This document shows, in pieces, positions 54,639 to 64,000 of a stretch of DNA of 64,000 nt. A model generated the notes under the pieces. It made no database searches. It saw nothing but the letters and a program-made list of their open reading frames with translations, and was not told the origin of the DNA. The position numbers were made by a program, and so were the translations under genes. The stretch is from Helcobacillus massiliensis. GTDB taxonomy: Bacteria; Actinomycetota; Actinomycetes; Actinomycetales; Dermabacteraceae. The stretch covers positions 55,742-119,741 of the forward strand of contig NZ_JACHWP010000004.1 of the NCBI RefSeq assembly GCF_014191425.1, given 5' to 3'. Within the stretch, counting starts at the first letter, position 1. Every line of letters starts with the position of its first letter.

Positions 54639-56001
54639 TTGCGGCGATGCCCGACCCGACGGCGACCAGACCGAGGACGCCCGCGCCGACGAACAGGCCA
54701 CGGCGCAGCCATGTCGCCCGGCTGACCGCCTGCTCCTGTTCGGCGCGGGTCTTCCCGTAGTCCACGTCCGCGTTCTCACCGGCGGTGCCGTCCACCGCGA
54801 GGGTGAGGACCACGCGGCGCGGCTTCGCCGTGTTCGGTTCGTCCTCCGGGTCAGCCTTCGTGCTGAGCTGCAGGGTGTGGGTGCCGCCCAACCAGTTCGA
54901 GGCCTGCTCCTTGTCCGCATCCGTCCTCTGGTTGCCGAGCGTGACCGGGGTGGGCATCGCGCTGCCCCGGTAGTCGTCGGTGCTGGAATCGAGGTTGACC
55001 GTGGTGGACGCGTTCTCGTCCGGGTCGTACACCTCCTGGCCGAGAGGATTCAGCATCATCACCTCGACCTCGTCCCACGTTCCCTCGACCTCGCCGGCGT
55101 CAAGCGGCGAGATCGACCAGGACAGGCGCTGCCCCTCGTTCACGTCCACGCCGGCGAGCCGTGTCTCACCGGGCCGCAGTTCGATCACGTAGGAGCCGGG
55201 CTTCAGGATCGGGGCGCTGTTGCGGGAGCGGCCCAGCGCTGTGACGTCGTCCTTCGCGGACCCGGCCGTGGGTGCGGGAACGGCCGGCTCGTCGTCCCAC
55301 TCCGGTTCGGGCGGCATCGGGCTCGGCGCGGGTGCCTCGACGGCGAACACCAGCTCCATCGGCATCGTCTCGGACTGCTTGAGGTTGCCTTCGCGCGTCA
55401 CCTTCGCGACGAACTCACCGGGTTCGCACTCACCGTCCTCACCGGTGCCGGCAACGGTCGAGACAGCAGTGGCGCGCTGGGGCGCATCCGCGATGTTGGG
55501 GAAGCTGAACCCGTTGCTCGTCCACTTCGCGCAGTCGTTGCCGTGCCCGTCGGTCAGTTCGATCGTGGACTTCACACTGTCCGAGGTCGTCGGCGTCGCC
55601 TTCGGGCTGGGGGTCGGCACGAGCGCGCCGGTCACAATGAGGCGCTCACCCTTCTTCAGCGTGACCCGGTAGTGCTTCGTCTCCTTCATGGTGCCCCAGC
55701 CCTGGTCCTTCCCGGCGGTGAAGGAGTCGAGGTATCGGCCGGGCTCGACCGAGGGCGCGCCGGCGAACGAGGACCCACCGGAGATGGGGGAGCCGTCGGC
55801 CTCATACCCGCGGTCGTCCGCGGCGGGTGCGTCCTTCGCGGAGCGTGCAGCCGGTGCGCTGGGCGCAGAGGCGGAGCGGGGCGCCGTGGTCGGGGCTGCG
55901 GCGGCGGGCAGCGCGGAGGCGGTCGCCAGGACGAGGGCGGCGGTCAGCGCAGCGGCGGGCCGACGGGTGATGGGCGGCCGATGGGAACCGGGCTGCGACA
56001 T
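54613..56001 (-). CDS. Secreted, C-terminally membrane-anchored beta-domain protein
   Basis: 462 aa. A signal peptide (ALTAALVLATASALPAAAAP) precedes two apparent copies of a beta-sandwich module: one around SVEPGRYLDSFTAGKDQGWG (residue about 85) and one around LKPGSYVIELRPGETRLAGV (residue about 270), both followed by a GxxL strand. A Pro-rich linker separates them. The C-terminus has one membrane segment (GLFVGAGVLGLVAVGSGIAA) and ends LRRRS. Similar modules follow von Willebrand A domains in some actinobacterial proteins, but none is present here. Function unknown. Confidence 0.75.
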   Translation of the reverse strand: MSQPGSHRPPITRRPAAALTAALVLATASALPAAAAPTTAPRSASAPSAPAARSAKDAPAADDRGYEADGSPISGGSSFAGAPSVEPGRYLDSFTAGKDQGWGTMKETKHYRVTLKKGERLIVTGALVPTPSPKATPTTSDSVKSTIELTDGHGNDCAKWTSNGFSFPNIADAPQRATAVSTVAGTGEDGECEPGEFVAKVTREGNLKQSETMPMELVFAVEAPAPSPMPPEPEWDDEPAVPAPTAGSAKDDVTALGRSRNSAPILKPGSYVIELRPGETRLAGVDVNEGQRLSWSISPLDAGEVEGTWDEVEVMMLNPLGQEVYDPDENASTTVNLDSSTDDYRGSAMPTPVTLGNQRTDADKEQASNWLGGTHTLQLSTKADPEDEPNTAKPRRVVLTLAVDGTAGENADVDYGKTRAEQEQAVSRATWLRRGLFVGAGVLGLVAVGSGIAAITALRRRS

Positions 56002-56192
56002 GGACGCTCCTCAGTGGCTCGGAAGTGTGCCCTCTCAGGGTGCCACTGATCACCCCGCCGTGTCGCGTTGGGACGGTGGGGAGAAGTCCGACGGGTGCCG
56101 CACGCAGCCCTGCGCTGGCGCCCCCGTCGGCCCGTGTGCGCCCCGCGGATCGGCGTGTCCGCTGACAGCGCAGAGGAGGCCCCCGGGAAGCA

Positions 56193-56219
56193 TTAGCACT
56201 CTCAGCGTGCGAGTGCTTA
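56193..56219. promoter_or_regulatory. CIRCE element (HrcA operator)
   Basis: TTAGCACTC (56193-56201), 9-nt spacer, GAGTGCTTA (56211-56219): 17 of 18 arm positions match the CIRCE consensus TTAGCACTC-N9-GAGTGCTAA except at the last bases. HrcA would repress groEL here at normal temperature. Confidence 0.92.
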
Positions 56220-56226
56220 TGATGGC

Positions 56227-56253
56227 CTGGCACTCATGCCGAACGAGTGACAG
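56227..56253. promoter_or_regulatory. Second, degenerate CIRCE-like element
   Basis: CTGGCACTC (56227-56235), 9-nt spacer, GAGTGACAG (56245-56253). The core GCACTC-N9-GAGTG is kept, and the centre is 34 bp from the first CIRCE, about three helical turns. Confidence 0.6.
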
Positions 56254-56330
56254 GATCCGCCGGGTGGAACCGGGGGCGCTGCACCCGTCGGCAGGAGATC
56301 CGGCAGCGGTGAGATGCCGCCCGAGCGTGA

Positions 56331-58043
<1,713 letters not shown>

Positions 58044-58089
58044 TCCCCTGAGGGTCACCGCCGCTCCAGCTGACACGCTGAGCAACAGG

Positions 58090-58137
58090 AACCGCCCGGT
58101 TCCGCCCCGATACGGGGTGGGCCGGGCGGTTTCGTTT
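58090..58137 (+). terminator. Rho-independent terminator of groEL
   Basis: AACCGCCCGG (58090-58099) pairs with CCGGGCGGTT (58122-58131), followed by tcgttt. The inner bases also pair (CCCC/GGGG). Confidence 0.85.
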
Positions 58138-58151
58138 CCGCGGGCATCGGC

Positions 58152-58178
58152 GTATAGCGGCACACCAGGCCGCTATAC
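58152..58178. repeat. 9-bp perfect inverted repeat GTATAGCGG-N9-CCGCTATAC
   Basis: Arms at 58152-58160 and 58170-58178 with a 9-nt spacer. Form and size resemble a regulator operator, but it lies between convergent gene ends. CGCTATAC also occurs in the left arm region of the betaine operator (33131-33137). Confidence 0.7.
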
Positions 58179-58380
58179 CGAACAGGCTGCTCCTCTACGC
58201 CGACGGCCGAGCAGCCCCGTCGAGCGCCCACCCACCTCGAGCGCCCACCCACTCCGAGCGCGATTGGTCTGCCGATAGCGCCGGTGCCATGGACGGCGCG
58301 ATGAAGAAGCTCATGGAGCTGCCGGCCGGGTCGGTCCTGCTCGGAGCGATCGCGGTCAGCCTCGCCGCCCCTTTTCACTG

Positions 58381-59961
58381 TCATCGGGTGTGGTGAACGG
58401 TCGCCAGTGCTGACGCGAGCCGCGGCAGCATCGCGCTGAAGGCCCCGTCGGCCGGCCGGGCGAGCCCGAGAACGATCCCCGCACCGCCCACGCCGCCCAC
58501 AGCAGCGGCTGGGGAGGGGTCGACGGGTGCCGCCTGCGACTCGGCGCCCCACGCCGCCGACAGGCGCCCCACCGTGATGCCCGCGTCGGCGCACGCCGCC
58601 ACCGCCCGCGCCTCCGGGTCGGCGCCGGCGCGGCCGCGGTGGCTGCCGGCGGTGTCGAACCGGATCACCGCGTCGCTGCCGCCGTGCATCGGCAGCACCC
58701 GCACCCCCGGAACGTCGAGCATCGCAGCGAGCAGTGCCTCCCGCCGTCGGCCCAGCCGCAGCCGCTCCGTCCGGGTGTGCCGGCGCACCGTCCCATCCGC
58801 CAGCAGATGCGCCACCGCGTGCTGCGTCGTCGCCGAGACGCGCACCCCCAGCACCTCGCGCACATCCCGCAGCTCGGCGAGGAGGGCGGCACCCGTCGGC
58901 CGCACGAAGCCGACCGCGAGGTCCGGGCTGAGCAGCCGGGAGAACGTGCCGAGCAGGACGGTGCGGCCGTGCGGGTCGATCGCGGACAGCGGCGGCAGCG
59001 GTGCGCCGGTGTAGCGCAGCTCGGAGTTGAAGTCGTCCTCAATGATGAGGGCGTCCTCGTTGCGCGCCCACTCGAGGAGGGCGAGGCGGCGGTCGAGGCT
59101 GAGGGAACCGCCGAGCGGGTACTGGTGGCTGGGGGTGACGATGACGGCGTCGGGCGCGGCGGCCCCGGTGGGCAGCGCATCCACGCGCAGACCGTTGCCG
59201 TCCACGCCCAGCGGGACGATCCGGTGCCCGAGCACCTGCGGGACGCGCCGCAGGCCCGGGTAACCGGGTGTCTCCACGCCGATGCTGAGGGTGCCGCGGG
59301 TCGCGGCGAGGGCGTGCAGGATCAGTTCGAGCCCGTCGCGGGAGCCGGCGGTGACGAGCAGGGCGGCCGGGTCCGTGGGGAGCCCGCGCATGAGTCGGAG
59401 GTGTTCGGCGATACCGGCCCGCAGGTCGGGCAGTCCGGTGAGGCCGCCGGTTTCGGCCTCGGGTGCGGCAGCGGCGCGGCGCCACGCGGACCGCCAGGCG
59501 GCGTCGCCGATCCGCGTGGTGCGCGGCAGACCAGGGCGCAGATCCACCGCCGGTGCCGATGCGGGTGCGGGGGCGGGGACAGGGTCGGGACGGCCGGGCG
59601 CGGCGGCGGTGGAGGCTCCGGGGGAGGCCGGCCGACGGGTGCTGGCCGCGGTGGGGTCCGGCGCCGCGGCGCTGACCTGCTGCAGCAGGTGCGCCGGCAG
59701 CGACGGATGCACCGTGGTGGGCCGGCCCTGGGAGGCGAGCAGGGCGCCTTCGCTGATGAGCTGGTCGAACGCCGCCACGATCGTTCCGCGGGACACGCTG
59801 AGGCGCTGCGCGAGGAACCGCGTGGAGGGCAGAGCGTCGCCCGGGGCGAGGGCGCCGGACATGATGAGGGCGCGGATCCCGTCGGCCACCTGGACGGGCA
59901 GGGGAGTGCGGCTCGCGCGGGTGAGGGTGAGGGCGAGGTCAGCGGTGGAGCGTTCGGCCAT
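58381..59961 (-). CDS. pdxR: MocR/GntR family regulator, PdxR-like, lacking lysine
   Basis: 526 aa from ATG 59961. An N-terminal GntR winged helix (PLPVQVADGIRALIMSGALAP, PSTRFLAQRLSVSRGTI) is joined by an Ala/Pro linker to a class I aminotransferase-like domain. That domain has NxxP-type and EDDFNSELRY elements, but where MocR proteins have a PLP-binding Lys (TFSK) this reads GTFSRLLSPDL; the Arg codon is at 58936-58938. The whole translated protein contains no lysine, so an internal aldimine with PLP cannot form. Divergent position to pdxS with paired half-sites between them argues for a PdxR role as activator of PLP synthesis. Confidence 0.85.
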   Translation of the reverse strand: MAERSTADLALTLTRASRTPLPVQVADGIRALIMSGALAPGDALPSTRFLAQRLSVSRGTIVAAFDQLISEGALLASQGRPTTVHPSLPAHLLQQVSAAAPDPTAASTRRPASPGASTAAAPGRPDPVPAPAPASAPAVDLRPGLPRTTRIGDAAWRSAWRRAAAAPEAETGGLTGLPDLRAGIAEHLRLMRGLPTDPAALLVTAGSRDGLELILHALAATRGTLSIGVETPGYPGLRRVPQVLGHRIVPLGVDGNGLRVDALPTGAAAPDAVIVTPSHQYPLGGSLSLDRRLALLEWARNEDALIIEDDFNSELRYTGAPLPPLSAIDPHGRTVLLGTFSRLLSPDLAVGFVRPTGAALLAELRDVREVLGVRVSATTQHAVAHLLADGTVRRHTRTERLRLGRRREALLAAMLDVPGVRVLPMHGGSDAVIRFDTAGSHRGRAGADPEARAVAACADAGITVGRLSAAWGAESQAAPVDPSPAAAVGGVGGAGIVLGLARPADGAFSAMLPRLASALATVHHTR

Positions 59962-59984
59962 ACCAGAATGATGCCGCCGCCGCG

Positions 59985-60037
59985 CCCACTGGTCCACTCC
60001 GATCCACTGATGCTGGATCTGGTTTCGGACCAGTGGG
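59985..60037. promoter_or_regulatory. PdxR operator candidate: 11-bp inverted repeat plus half-sites
   Basis: CCCACTGGTCC (59985-59995) and GGACCAGTGGG (60027-60037) are perfect complements. Further CCACT half-sites occur at 59996 and 60004. The array fills the 94-bp gap between divergent pdxR and pdxS, and the last arm lies directly upstream of a weak -10 (GAGACT, 60043-60048). MocR regulators typically bind such combined direct and inverted sites. Confidence 0.75.
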
Positions 60038-60055
60038 CGGATGAGACTGGTCGGC

Positions 60056-60961
60056 ATGACCGAGAAGAACCAGATCATCCCCCTGTCCGAGACGACCCGC
60101 GCCACCAACGAGAAGCTGATGGGCGGCGTCATCATGGACGTGGTCACCGCTGACCAGGCCCGCATCGCCGCCGACGCCGGCGCCGTTGCCGTCATGGCCC
60201 TTGAGCGCGTCCCCGCGGACATCCGCGCACAGGGCGGCGTGGCCCGCATGTCCGACCCGGACCTCATCGACTCCATCATCGAAGCAGTCGACATTCCCGT
60301 CATGGCGAAGGCCCGCATCGGCCACTTCGTTGAGGCCCAGGTCCTGCAGCAGCTCGGCGCCGACTACGTGGACGAGTCCGAGGTGCTCAGCCCCGCCGAC
60401 TACGAGCACCACATCGACAAGCGCGCGTTCGACGTCCCGTTCGTGTGCGGCGCCACCAACCTCGGAGAGGCGCTGCGCCGCATCGCCGAGGGCGCGGCCA
60501 TGATCCGCTCCAAGGGCGAGGCCGGCACCGGTGACGTGTCCGAGGCGACCCGCCACATCCGCCGCATCCTCCACGAGATCGCGCAGCTGCGCGCCACCGC
60601 CGCCGCGAACCGCGAGGAGCTGTTCGTCGCCGCGAAGGAACTGCAGGCGCCGATCGCGCTGGTCGAGTACGTTGCGGACAACGGCCGCCTCCCCGTTCCG
60701 CTGTTCACCGCCGGTGGCGTTGCCACACCGGCCGACGCGGCCATGATGCGTCAGCTCGGTGCGGACGGTGTCTTCGTGGGCTCCGGCATCTTCAAGTCCG
60801 GCAACCCCGAGCAGCGCGCGAAGGCCGTGGTGCGGGCGGTGGAGAACTTCGAGGACCCGGCCGTGATCGCGGACGTCTCCCGCGGTCTGGGCGATGCGAT
60901 GGTCGGCATCAACGTGGCGGACCTGCCGGCGCCGCACCGACTCGCTGAGCGGGGATGGTGA
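60056..60961 (+). CDS. pdxS: Pyridoxal 5'-phosphate synthase, PdxS subunit
   Basis: 301 aa from ATG 60056; an in-frame ATG at 60041 overlaps the -10-like region. The catalytic lysines are present in [10 protein letters not shown] and [11 protein letters not shown], along with [17 protein letters not shown], all strongly conserved in PdxS. It makes PLP from ribose 5-phosphate, glyceraldehyde 3-phosphate and ammonia supplied by the glutaminase PdxT. No pdxT follows; the next gene is on the other strand. Probably leaderless and activated by PdxR. Confidence 0.96.
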   Translation: MTEKNQIIPLSETTRATNEKLMGGVIMDVVTADQARIAADAGAVAVMALERVPADIRAQGGVARMSDPDLIDSIIEAVDIPVMAKARIGHFVEAQVLQQLGADYVDESEVLSPADYEHHIDKRAFDVPFVCGATNLGEALRRIAEGAAMIRSKGEAGTGDVSEATRHIRRILHEIAQLRATAAANREELFVAAKELQAPIALVEYVADNGRLPVPLFTAGGVATPADAAMMRQLGADGVFVGSGIFKSGNPEQRAKAVVRAVENFEDPAVIADVSRGLGDAMVGINVADLPAPHRLAERGW

Positions 60962-60966
60962 CGGCA

Positions 60967-61005
60967 GCGGGGCGCGCCCTGTAGCGGCTGCGGGGCGCGC
61001 CCTGT
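60967..61005. repeat. 16-bp direct repeat with palindromic cores after pdxS
   Basis: GCGGGGCGCGCCCTGT occurs at 60967-60982 and 60990-61005. Each contains GGGCGCGCCC, a self-complementary core that may form small hairpins and help end pdxS transcription. Confidence 0.75.
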
Positions 61006-61021
61006 CTCATGGCCGTGGAGC

Positions 61022-61083
61022 GCGATTGATGTGCGCATTCGGGGTTTTTCGCGCAGATAATCCCGAAAAGGGCAACGAATCGC
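61022..61083. repeat. 62-bp imperfect palindrome, family member 4
   Basis: Left end GCGATTGATGTGCGC with ATTCGGGG at offset 15 and a T-run (gtttttc); right end AATCCCGAAAAGG ... AATCGC. Lies between the convergent pdxS and permease genes. Confidence 0.7.
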
Positions 61084-61107
61084 CGCCCCGCCGTGCGGCC
61101 CCGCCGC

Positions 61108-62673
61108 TCAGAGCTTCGCGTGGGCGTGCTCGCCGAGCACGAGTCGGTCCATCTCCTCCTCGGTCGTGGCGTTCAGCGCCCTGCGGCGGGACAGGTAGAA
61201 CACGAACCCGATCGCCACCCAGATCGCCAGCGCGATCAGCGGCGGCGTATCGAGCTGCCCGGGGGAGCCGGGGATGAACAGCAGCGCGAGGAACACCACC
61301 GACAGCACGCAGCCGAGCACAGCCACACCGGACTTGAACGCGATCCAGCCGGGGCTGGTGCGCGGTTCGGTGAGGACGACCCCGTCGCGCACCTCAGCAG
61401 CGGTCCTCCGCATCGCTTTGAAGGCGCACAGGCAGGTGTAGAAGTAGGCGACCGAAACCCCGGCGGAGGTCATGTCCACCACCCAATTGAGGGCTTCACG
61501 GCCGAAGAACGGGGTGACCACGCAGAACGCGAGCACGAACAGGAGCGCCACCACGGGGGTGCCGGCGCGGTGGGAGATGTAGCCGAGCTGGCCGGGCACC
61601 ATGCGGGCGTCCGCCATGGCGAGCAGCACGCGGGAGGCGGACAACATGAACCCGTTGAGCCCGGTGATGACGCCCATCGTCACACCGATCACCATGAGCA
61701 CGGGGCCGACGGGTCCGATGGCGACCCGGATCGCATCGGCCGTGGCCCAGGAGTGCCCGTCGAAGGTGTGCCCGGCCTCGCTGATCGCGATGGATGCGGC
61801 CATCAGCATCGCCAGGTAGATGAAGGCGGCGGCGCCGATGGCGAACAGGATCAGCTTCAGCGCCTTGGAGGGGGAGAAGTCGAACTCGCCGGCGAGCTGG
61901 GGGACGTTGTCGAAGCCGACGAACGCGAACGGGGCGATCGCGACCATCAGCATGATCGCCGCCCAGGGCGCGGTTGTCGCTGGGGAAGGCGTGGAACAGC
62001 GGGACGGGTTTGCGGATGTAGGCGATGACGGAGAGGAGCAGCAGCAGGCTCACGCACGCGAGCATGACGATGCAGGCGATGTACTGGACGCGGCCGGACA
62101 GGGCGGTGCCGCGGGCGTTGAAGAACGTGAACACGAGCAGCGCGGTGATGGAGACGGCCACTTCGGGCAGGTAGATCGGCCACCCGGCGACCTCCCACAG
62201 TCTGCCTTGCTCCATGAGGGAGGGGGCGACGTTGCGGACCACGAGGGCGAGCGCGGAGGCGTTGAGCGCCACGATGGAGATGTAGCCGAGGGTGAGGAAC
62301 CAGCCGGCCACGAATGAGTGCCTGCGGCCCATCGCGACATAGGAGTACGCGAGTTCGCCTCCGGTGACGGGGAACTTCTTGATGACGATCCCGTACGACA
62401 GGGCGATGATGCTGATGAGGACGGCACCGGTGGCCATACCCATGAGGGCGCCGGCGGTGCCGCCGTCCTTCAGCCAGTCCACGGGGAGGATGAAGGAGCC
62501 CCAGCCGATGGCGGAGCCGAGGGCGATGGCGAACACCCATTGGGGTTTGAACTCGCGTTTGAGGACGGCCTTCTCATTGGGGTCGAAGCCGCCGGTGACG
62601 GTGGGCGGTTCGCTGCTTGGGGTGCTTCCGCCTCCCGTCCGGTGCCGGAGGGGGTGGGGGCGGCGGAACTCAC
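61108..62673 (-). pseudogene. APC family permease with two apparent frameshifts
   Basis: The C-terminal half (about residues 230-510, frame ending at 61108) and the N-terminal membrane half (frame starting with GTG 62536) are each clearly APC permease but lie in different frames. They should join inside GCCCTGGGC at 61961-61969, where one extra base turns DNRAWAAIML into DNRALGGDH. A second shift is likely near the start: the only good start, GTG 62673 (aggaag upstream), encodes SSAAPTPSGTG in another frame, while the membrane frame reads PPTVTGGFDPNEKAVLKREF before its first helix. Either a decayed gene or sequencing errors. Substrate unknown; ethanolamine/amino acid-like by the GGELAYSYVAMG loop. 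Confidence 0.75.
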
Positions 62674-62792
62674 AACGAATCAGCTTCCTGTGATCGGGGA
62701 CACATGACTGTGATTCGCCAGGTTAGTCAGGTGCCGCGCCCGATTCAAACCCGAAGCGGCCCGAGAGCGGCCGGTGAGGGCGGCCGACGGGT

Positions 62793-63794
62793 TCACCCGT
62801 GCCACGCCTCGGCGAGCATCCGCTGGGAGTCGAACCGCTTCTGCGGGTCGTGGAAGTAGGACACGGTGATGAACTCGTCGGCCCCCGTGGCGGCGGCCAG
62901 CTCCTCCAGCTTCGCGACCACGGTCGAGGGGGAGCCCACTGCCGAGATGGACAGGGACTGGTTCACCGAGTCGAGGATGTGCGGCTCGAGCACGTCCTCG
63001 ATGTGGGCGGGGCGGGGCAGCGGCCCGCGCGCTCCCTTGATGATGCCGGCGAACATCTGCTGCAGCACGGAGAACTGGAACTGTGCCTCGTCGTCGGTGT
63101 CGCACACGACCACGTTGACGCCGACCATGGTGCGGGGCTGCTCGATCTGGGCGGTGGCGGCGGTGGGGTCGAATTCGCGGCGGTAGAGGTCGAGCGCCTG
63201 CTGGAACTGGAACGGCGCGAAGTGGGACGCCACGGAGAACGGCAGGCCCAGCTGGGCGGCCATGGCGGCGCCGTTCATGGAGGAGCCGAGCACCCACATC
63301 GGGATGTGGGTGCCTTCGGCGACATACGCGCCGATCCGGGAGTTCGCGGTGGTGCGGGGCCCGGACCACGCCTGGATGTCGGCGATGCCGCTCATGAACG
63401 CTTCGGGCTGGGCGCTGGTGCGGGCGAGCAGCTGCGCGGTCATCGGGTCGGTGCCGGGAGCGCGGCCGAGCCCGAGGTCGATGCGGTCCCCGTGGAACTG
63501 GATGAGGGTGCCGAACTGTTCGGCCACGGCCAGCGGTGCGTGGTTCGGCAGCATGATGCCGCCGGAGCCCACGCGGATCCGCTCGGTGCGCTCTGCGGCG
63601 CGGGAGATGAGCAGGGCGGTGGCGTTGGAGGCGAGGTTCTGCGTGTTGTGGTGTTCGGCGAACCAGTAGCGCTCGTACCCCTGGTCGTCGGCCTGCTGGG
63701 CGGCCTGCATGGAGATGTCGATGGCCTCGCGCATGGTGGACCCGTCGGCGACGGGGACGAGGTCGAGCACGGACAGGGCGGGGCGGGTGACCAC
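62793..63794 (-). CDS. LLM class flavin-dependent oxidoreductase
   Basis: 333 aa from GTG 63794, which has gaggaga about 4 nt upstream; GTG 63806 is in frame but lies before that site. The fold of the bacterial luciferase-like family is shown by GYERYWFAEHHNTQNLASNA, IRVGSGGIMLPNHAPLAVAEQF and RIDLGLGRAPGTDP, matching the MsnO8 subgroup. Uses FMNH2 or F420-like cofactor; substrate unknown. It starts within a few bases of the stop of the preceding efflux-like gene, so the two are probably cotranscribed. Confidence 0.9.
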   Translation of the reverse strand: MVTRPALSVLDLVPVADGSTMREAIDISMQAAQQADDQGYERYWFAEHHNTQNLASNATALLISRAAERTERIRVGSGGIMLPNHAPLAVAEQFGTLIQFHGDRIDLGLGRAPGTDPMTAQLLARTSAQPEAFMSGIADIQAWSGPRTTANSRIGAYVAEGTHIPMWVLGSSMNGAAMAAQLGLPFSVASHFAPFQFQQALDLYRREFDPTAATAQIEQPRTMVGVNVVVCDTDDEAQFQFSVLQQMFAGIIKGARGPLPRPAHIEDVLEPHILDSVNQSLSISAVGSPSTVVAKLEELAAATGADEFITVSYFHDPQKRFDSQRMLAEAWHG

Positions 63795-63802
63795 GGGTCT
63801 CC

Positions 63803-64000
63803 TCACTGTGCCGGCGGGGTGTCCTGCCGGTGTCGGTCGGGGCTGGTGCGGCCGATGCTCGAGTCCGGGTAGATGGGGATCTCGGCGCTCGGGATGTCAT
63901 CGTAGCTGGCGGGGTCGGAGATCGGCTCCACGTGCAGCTCGGCGTGCAGGCCGGGCACGGCGCGCATCAGTTCCTCATCCAGTTCGTGCGCGTAGGTGTG
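63803..64000 (-). CDS. C-terminus of a probable cation diffusion facilitator transporter (5' part outside window)
   Basis: The last 65 residues and a stop codon (63803-63805) of a gene that enters from beyond the window. The segment AHELDEELMRAVPGLHAELH followed by VEPI fits the end of the cytoplasmic domain of CDF metal efflux proteins, where helix-strand P-x-x-HVEP is common. The final 40 residues are polar. Identification rests on this short stretch only. Confidence 0.55.
   Translation of the reverse strand, partial: HTYAHELDEELMRAVPGLHAELHVEPISDPASYDDIPSAEIPIYPDSSIGRTSPDRHRQDTPPAQ

Larger units (their letters stand above)
58044..58380. other. 337-bp gap between convergent groEL and pdxR
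   Basis: Holds the groEL terminator, the 9-bp inverted repeat at 58152-58178, a GCCGACGG copy (58199), a short repeat (gagcgcccaccca twice near 58222-58252) and a half-element resembling the 62-bp palindromes at about 58260-58282 (GCGATTGGTCTGCCGATAG). No gene is evident. Confidence 0.6.

Overview
The window is 64 kb of very GC-rich DNA (roughly 70% by eye) with short intergenic gaps, many ATGA/TGATG gene overlaps, frequent GTG/TTG starts and gene content typical of Actinomycetota. Markers are a DUF3263 protein, a LytR_C protein, a DUF6318-like protein, FprA-type ferredoxin reductase, PASTA-free Ser/Thr kinases, a MocR/PdxR-PdxS pair and a CIRCE-controlled GroEL without GroES. A member of Micrococcales, possibly near Dermabacteraceae, is my best guess; the sequence alone does not settle this. 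It looks like ordinary chromosome: I see no insertion sequence, prophage, integrase, CRISPR array or rRNA operon. One tRNA (Thr, TGT) is present.

Layout. 1-3.6 kb: glutamine-synthetase-like gene (cut by the window edge) with an APC permease, divergent from an RpiR regulator. 3.6-11.4 kb: repeat-rich gap, methyltransferase, DUF6318-like protein, heterodimeric ABC exporter, MgtC-like protein, two VOC paralogues. 11.7-16.3 kb: FAD dehydrogenase followed by a polar amino acid ABC importer (binding protein, permease, ATPase). 16.2-27.4 kb: two GNAT acetyltransferases, App1-like phosphatase, LMW protein tyrosine phosphatase, Pro/Thr-rich surface protein, phosphoglucomutase, membrane proteins, and a PiT phosphate transporter/DUF47 operon with a PHO-box-like site upstream. 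27.4-33.9 kb: complete choline-to-betaine locus (betB-betA-betT) divergent from a TetR regulator, with a long inverted repeat between them. 34-35.3 kb: AbiEi/DUF559-type protein bracketed by two 62-bp palindromes. 35.3-44.2 kb: M3 peptidase, AlaA-type aminotransferase, a second amino acid ABC importer, FprA, AIM24, copper chaperone with CsoR-like operator. 44.4-56 kb: Ser/Thr kinase, DsbA-like thioredoxin, tRNA-Thr, beta-class DNA methyltransferase, TetR regulator, uracil-DNA glycosylase, DUF3263, LytR_C, KtrB/KtrA potassium uptake, a second kinase and a secreted membrane-anchored protein. 56-64 kb: GroEL, PdxR/PdxS, a frameshifted APC permease, a luciferase-like oxidoreductase and the end of a cation-efflux-like protein.

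Cross-cutting signals. (1) The octamer GCCGACGG (usually GCCGACGGG, often followed by T) occurs about 70 times on both strands, in all reading frames, in gaps and in low-complexity linkers, sometimes as inverted pairs directly upstream of promoters. (2) A family of 62-bp imperfect palindromes sits in at least four gaps. (3) About ten genes have a TANNNT hexamer only 4-8 nt before the start codon, the arrangement expected for leaderless transcripts. (4) The PdxR regulator contains no lysine at all, so it lacks the residue that would bind pyridoxal phosphate. These four are the observations I consider most worth checking.
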